Shown in pieces: positions 6,217 to 7,127 of a stretch of 7,127 nt of DNA. The notes beneath the pieces were generated by a model. The model was not told the origin of the DNA. It did no database searches and saw only the letters and a list, made by a program, of their open reading frames with translations. The translations under genes were made by a program, and so were the position numbers. Each line of letters starts with the position of its first letter. Position 1 is the first letter of the stretch. This stretch comes from Moraxellaceae bacterium (GTDB lineage: Bacteria; Pseudomonadota; Gammaproteobacteria; Pseudomonadales; Moraxellaceae). Location of the stretch: assembly GCA_030684415.1 (NCBI GenBank), contig JAUXNL010000356.1, positions 1 to 7,127 on the forward strand. The letters are read 5' to 3'.

Positions 6217-7016
6217 CCCCCCCGTCGTCACGCACTGGCCAGACCTGTGTGCTCGTGATCGACGATTCGCCGGAAGACATGGCGCTGCTGACTGAGTATT
6301 TGCGGGGAGCACGCCTGCGCATCGCGGTCGCCTTTGACGGCCGTGAAGGCTATCAGAAGGCAACAGTCATGCTGCCGGAGCTGATCCTGATGGATGTCCG
6401 TATGCCGCGAACCGATGGTTTTGCGGCATGCCGCCTGCTCAAGGCCGATCCGCGCACACGTGATATCCCCGTGATCTTCCTTTCGGGTTGTAATGAGCTG
6501 GATGACCGTTTGCAGGGCTTGCGTCTCGGCGCGGTGGATTACATCAGCAAGCCCTTTGCGCCCGAAGAGGTGATGGCGCGCGTGCACATCCATCTGGATT
6601 TACGCCGCCGCGTACTCACCGCTCCTGCGGCCGAAGACGGTAATGCCGGAACCCCGGAGAGCGAATCCTCCGAGTATTCGACGCCAGTACGGGCGGCAAT
6701 GGCCATCCTGCTGCATGACATCGGCCGGCCGCCTTCTTTGCCGGAGCTGGCGCATCAGGTCGGCACGAACGAACGCCGGTTGACCGAGTTGTTTCGCGAA
6801 GCGACCGGCATGCCCGTGTTTGCCTGGTTACGTGAAGAGCGCTTTCTGGTGGCCTGCCGCCTGTTGGCTGAAAGCGCGCTCGATATCCAGCAGATTGCTG
6901 ATCACGTCGGTTACGGCAGTGCAGGCAATTTCACCACCATGTTCCGTGACCGATTGGGTGTAACGCCGCGTGATTACCGGCAGGCCCAGCGTGAGCGCCG
7001 GAATGGCACCGAATGA
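6189..7016 (+). CDS. Response regulator with REC and AraC-type DNA-binding domain
   Basis: In the 275-residue form, REC spans about 20-140 with all active-site residues: Asp25 and Asp26, phosphoacceptor Asp69 in LILMDVRMP, Ser99 and Lys121 in SKPF. A Ser/Glu-rich linker leads to an AraC/XylS-type domain (about 170-270) with two helix-turn-helix units: SLPELAHQVGTNERRLTELF and DIQQIADHVGYGSAGNFTTMF, then the family pattern GVTPRDYR. Phosphorylation by a sensor kinase should switch on DNA binding and transcription. The start is uncertain: ATG 6189 or 6192 gives a normal N-terminus but has no clear ribosome site. ATG 6099 would add 30 residues rich in Trp and Ala that look non-coding. The stop overlaps the next gene's start as ATGA, indicating translational coupling. 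REC-AraC fusions are much less common than OmpR or NarL types in proteobacteria. Confidence 0.9.
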   Translation: MMSSSNTTAAPPSSRTGQTCVLVIDDSPEDMALLTEYLRGARLRIAVAFDGREGYQKATVMLPELILMDVRMPRTDGFAACRLLKADPRTRDIPVIFLSGCNELDDRLQGLRLGAVDYISKPFAPEEVMARVHIHLDLRRRVLTAPAAEDGNAGTPESESSEYSTPVRAAMAILLHDIGRPPSLPELAHQVGTNERRLTELFREATGMPVFAWLREERFLVACRLLAESALDIQQIADHVGYGSAGNFTTMFRDRLGVTPRDYRQAQRERRNGTE

Positions 7017-7127
7017 AAGAGTCTCTCCGGTGGCGCTGGCTTGGCATGATTCCGCTTCTGTTGCTTGCACTGACGGCGCGAGCCGATCATGGCAGCCTGC
7101 AGGTGCCGTCATTGCCGCTGCTGGAAT
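7013..7127 (+). CDS. Exported or membrane protein with signal peptide, N-terminus only (possible sensor kinase)
   Basis: Only 38 codons are visible, starting MKESLRWRWLGM. The positively charged start (Lys2, Arg6, Arg8), a hydrophobic core GMIPLLLLALTA and a likely signal peptidase I site after Ala-Arg-Ala (residue 24), before Asp-His-Gly, make a standard Sec signal peptide. The frame is open to the window edge. The ATG overlaps the stop of the response regulator gene, so the two are probably co-transcribed and coupled. From this context the best guess is a sensor histidine kinase with a periplasmic sensing domain, for example of the 7TMR-DISM kind, but no kinase motif is visible. A periplasmic solute-binding protein is an alternative. 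Confidence 0.75.
   Translation, partial: MKESLRWRWLGMIPLLLLALTARADHGSLQVPSLPLLE

Noticed and set aside
1..7127. tRNA, rRNA, CRISPR, insertion sequence, att site or riboswitch
   Set aside because: No regularly spaced repeats, no transposase or integrase motifs, no terminal inverted repeats with target duplications, and no recognised RNA fold were seen on either strand.

Overview
The window is GC-rich, gene-dense DNA from a Gram-negative proteobacterium. A FimX-type scaffold, a PilZ-domain protein and a YeiE-like LysR regulator suggest a beta- or gammaproteobacterium with type IV pili. No rRNA, tRNA, CRISPR array, transposase or phage gene was found, so this looks like ordinary chromosomal regulatory territory. 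Genus cannot be decided from the sequence alone.

Layout: positions 1-1936 (minus) hold most of a FimX-like protein (REC-PAS-GGDEF-EAL) whose C-terminus runs off the left edge. Upstream of it, 2065-3876 (minus) encodes a 603-residue protein with a long, apparently helical N-terminal part, a PilZ domain and an acidic tail. A 360-base intergenic region (3877-4236) separates it from a divergent TetR-family regulator (4237-4887, plus). A convergent LysR-type regulator follows (5015-5902, minus). Across a divergent spacer of about 290 bases lies a REC-AraC response regulator (6189-7016, plus). Its stop overlaps, as ATGA, the start of a secreted or membrane protein (7013 to the right edge), plausibly the partner sensor kinase.

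How they may work together: the left half is a cyclic-di-GMP-type module. In the FimX-like protein all three signalling domains (REC, GGDEF, EAL) have lost key catalytic or phosphorylation residues, so it should act as a sensor or scaffold, as known FimX does for type IV pilus assembly. The adjacent PilZ protein also lacks an intact RxxxR arginine motif. The right half is three independent regulators. Several perfect inverted repeats sit where autoregulatory operators would be expected: a 16-bp palindrome over the annotated tetR-family start codon, and two T-N11-A sites between the LysR gene and the response regulator. Promoter and terminator calls are by-eye matches and are tentative.
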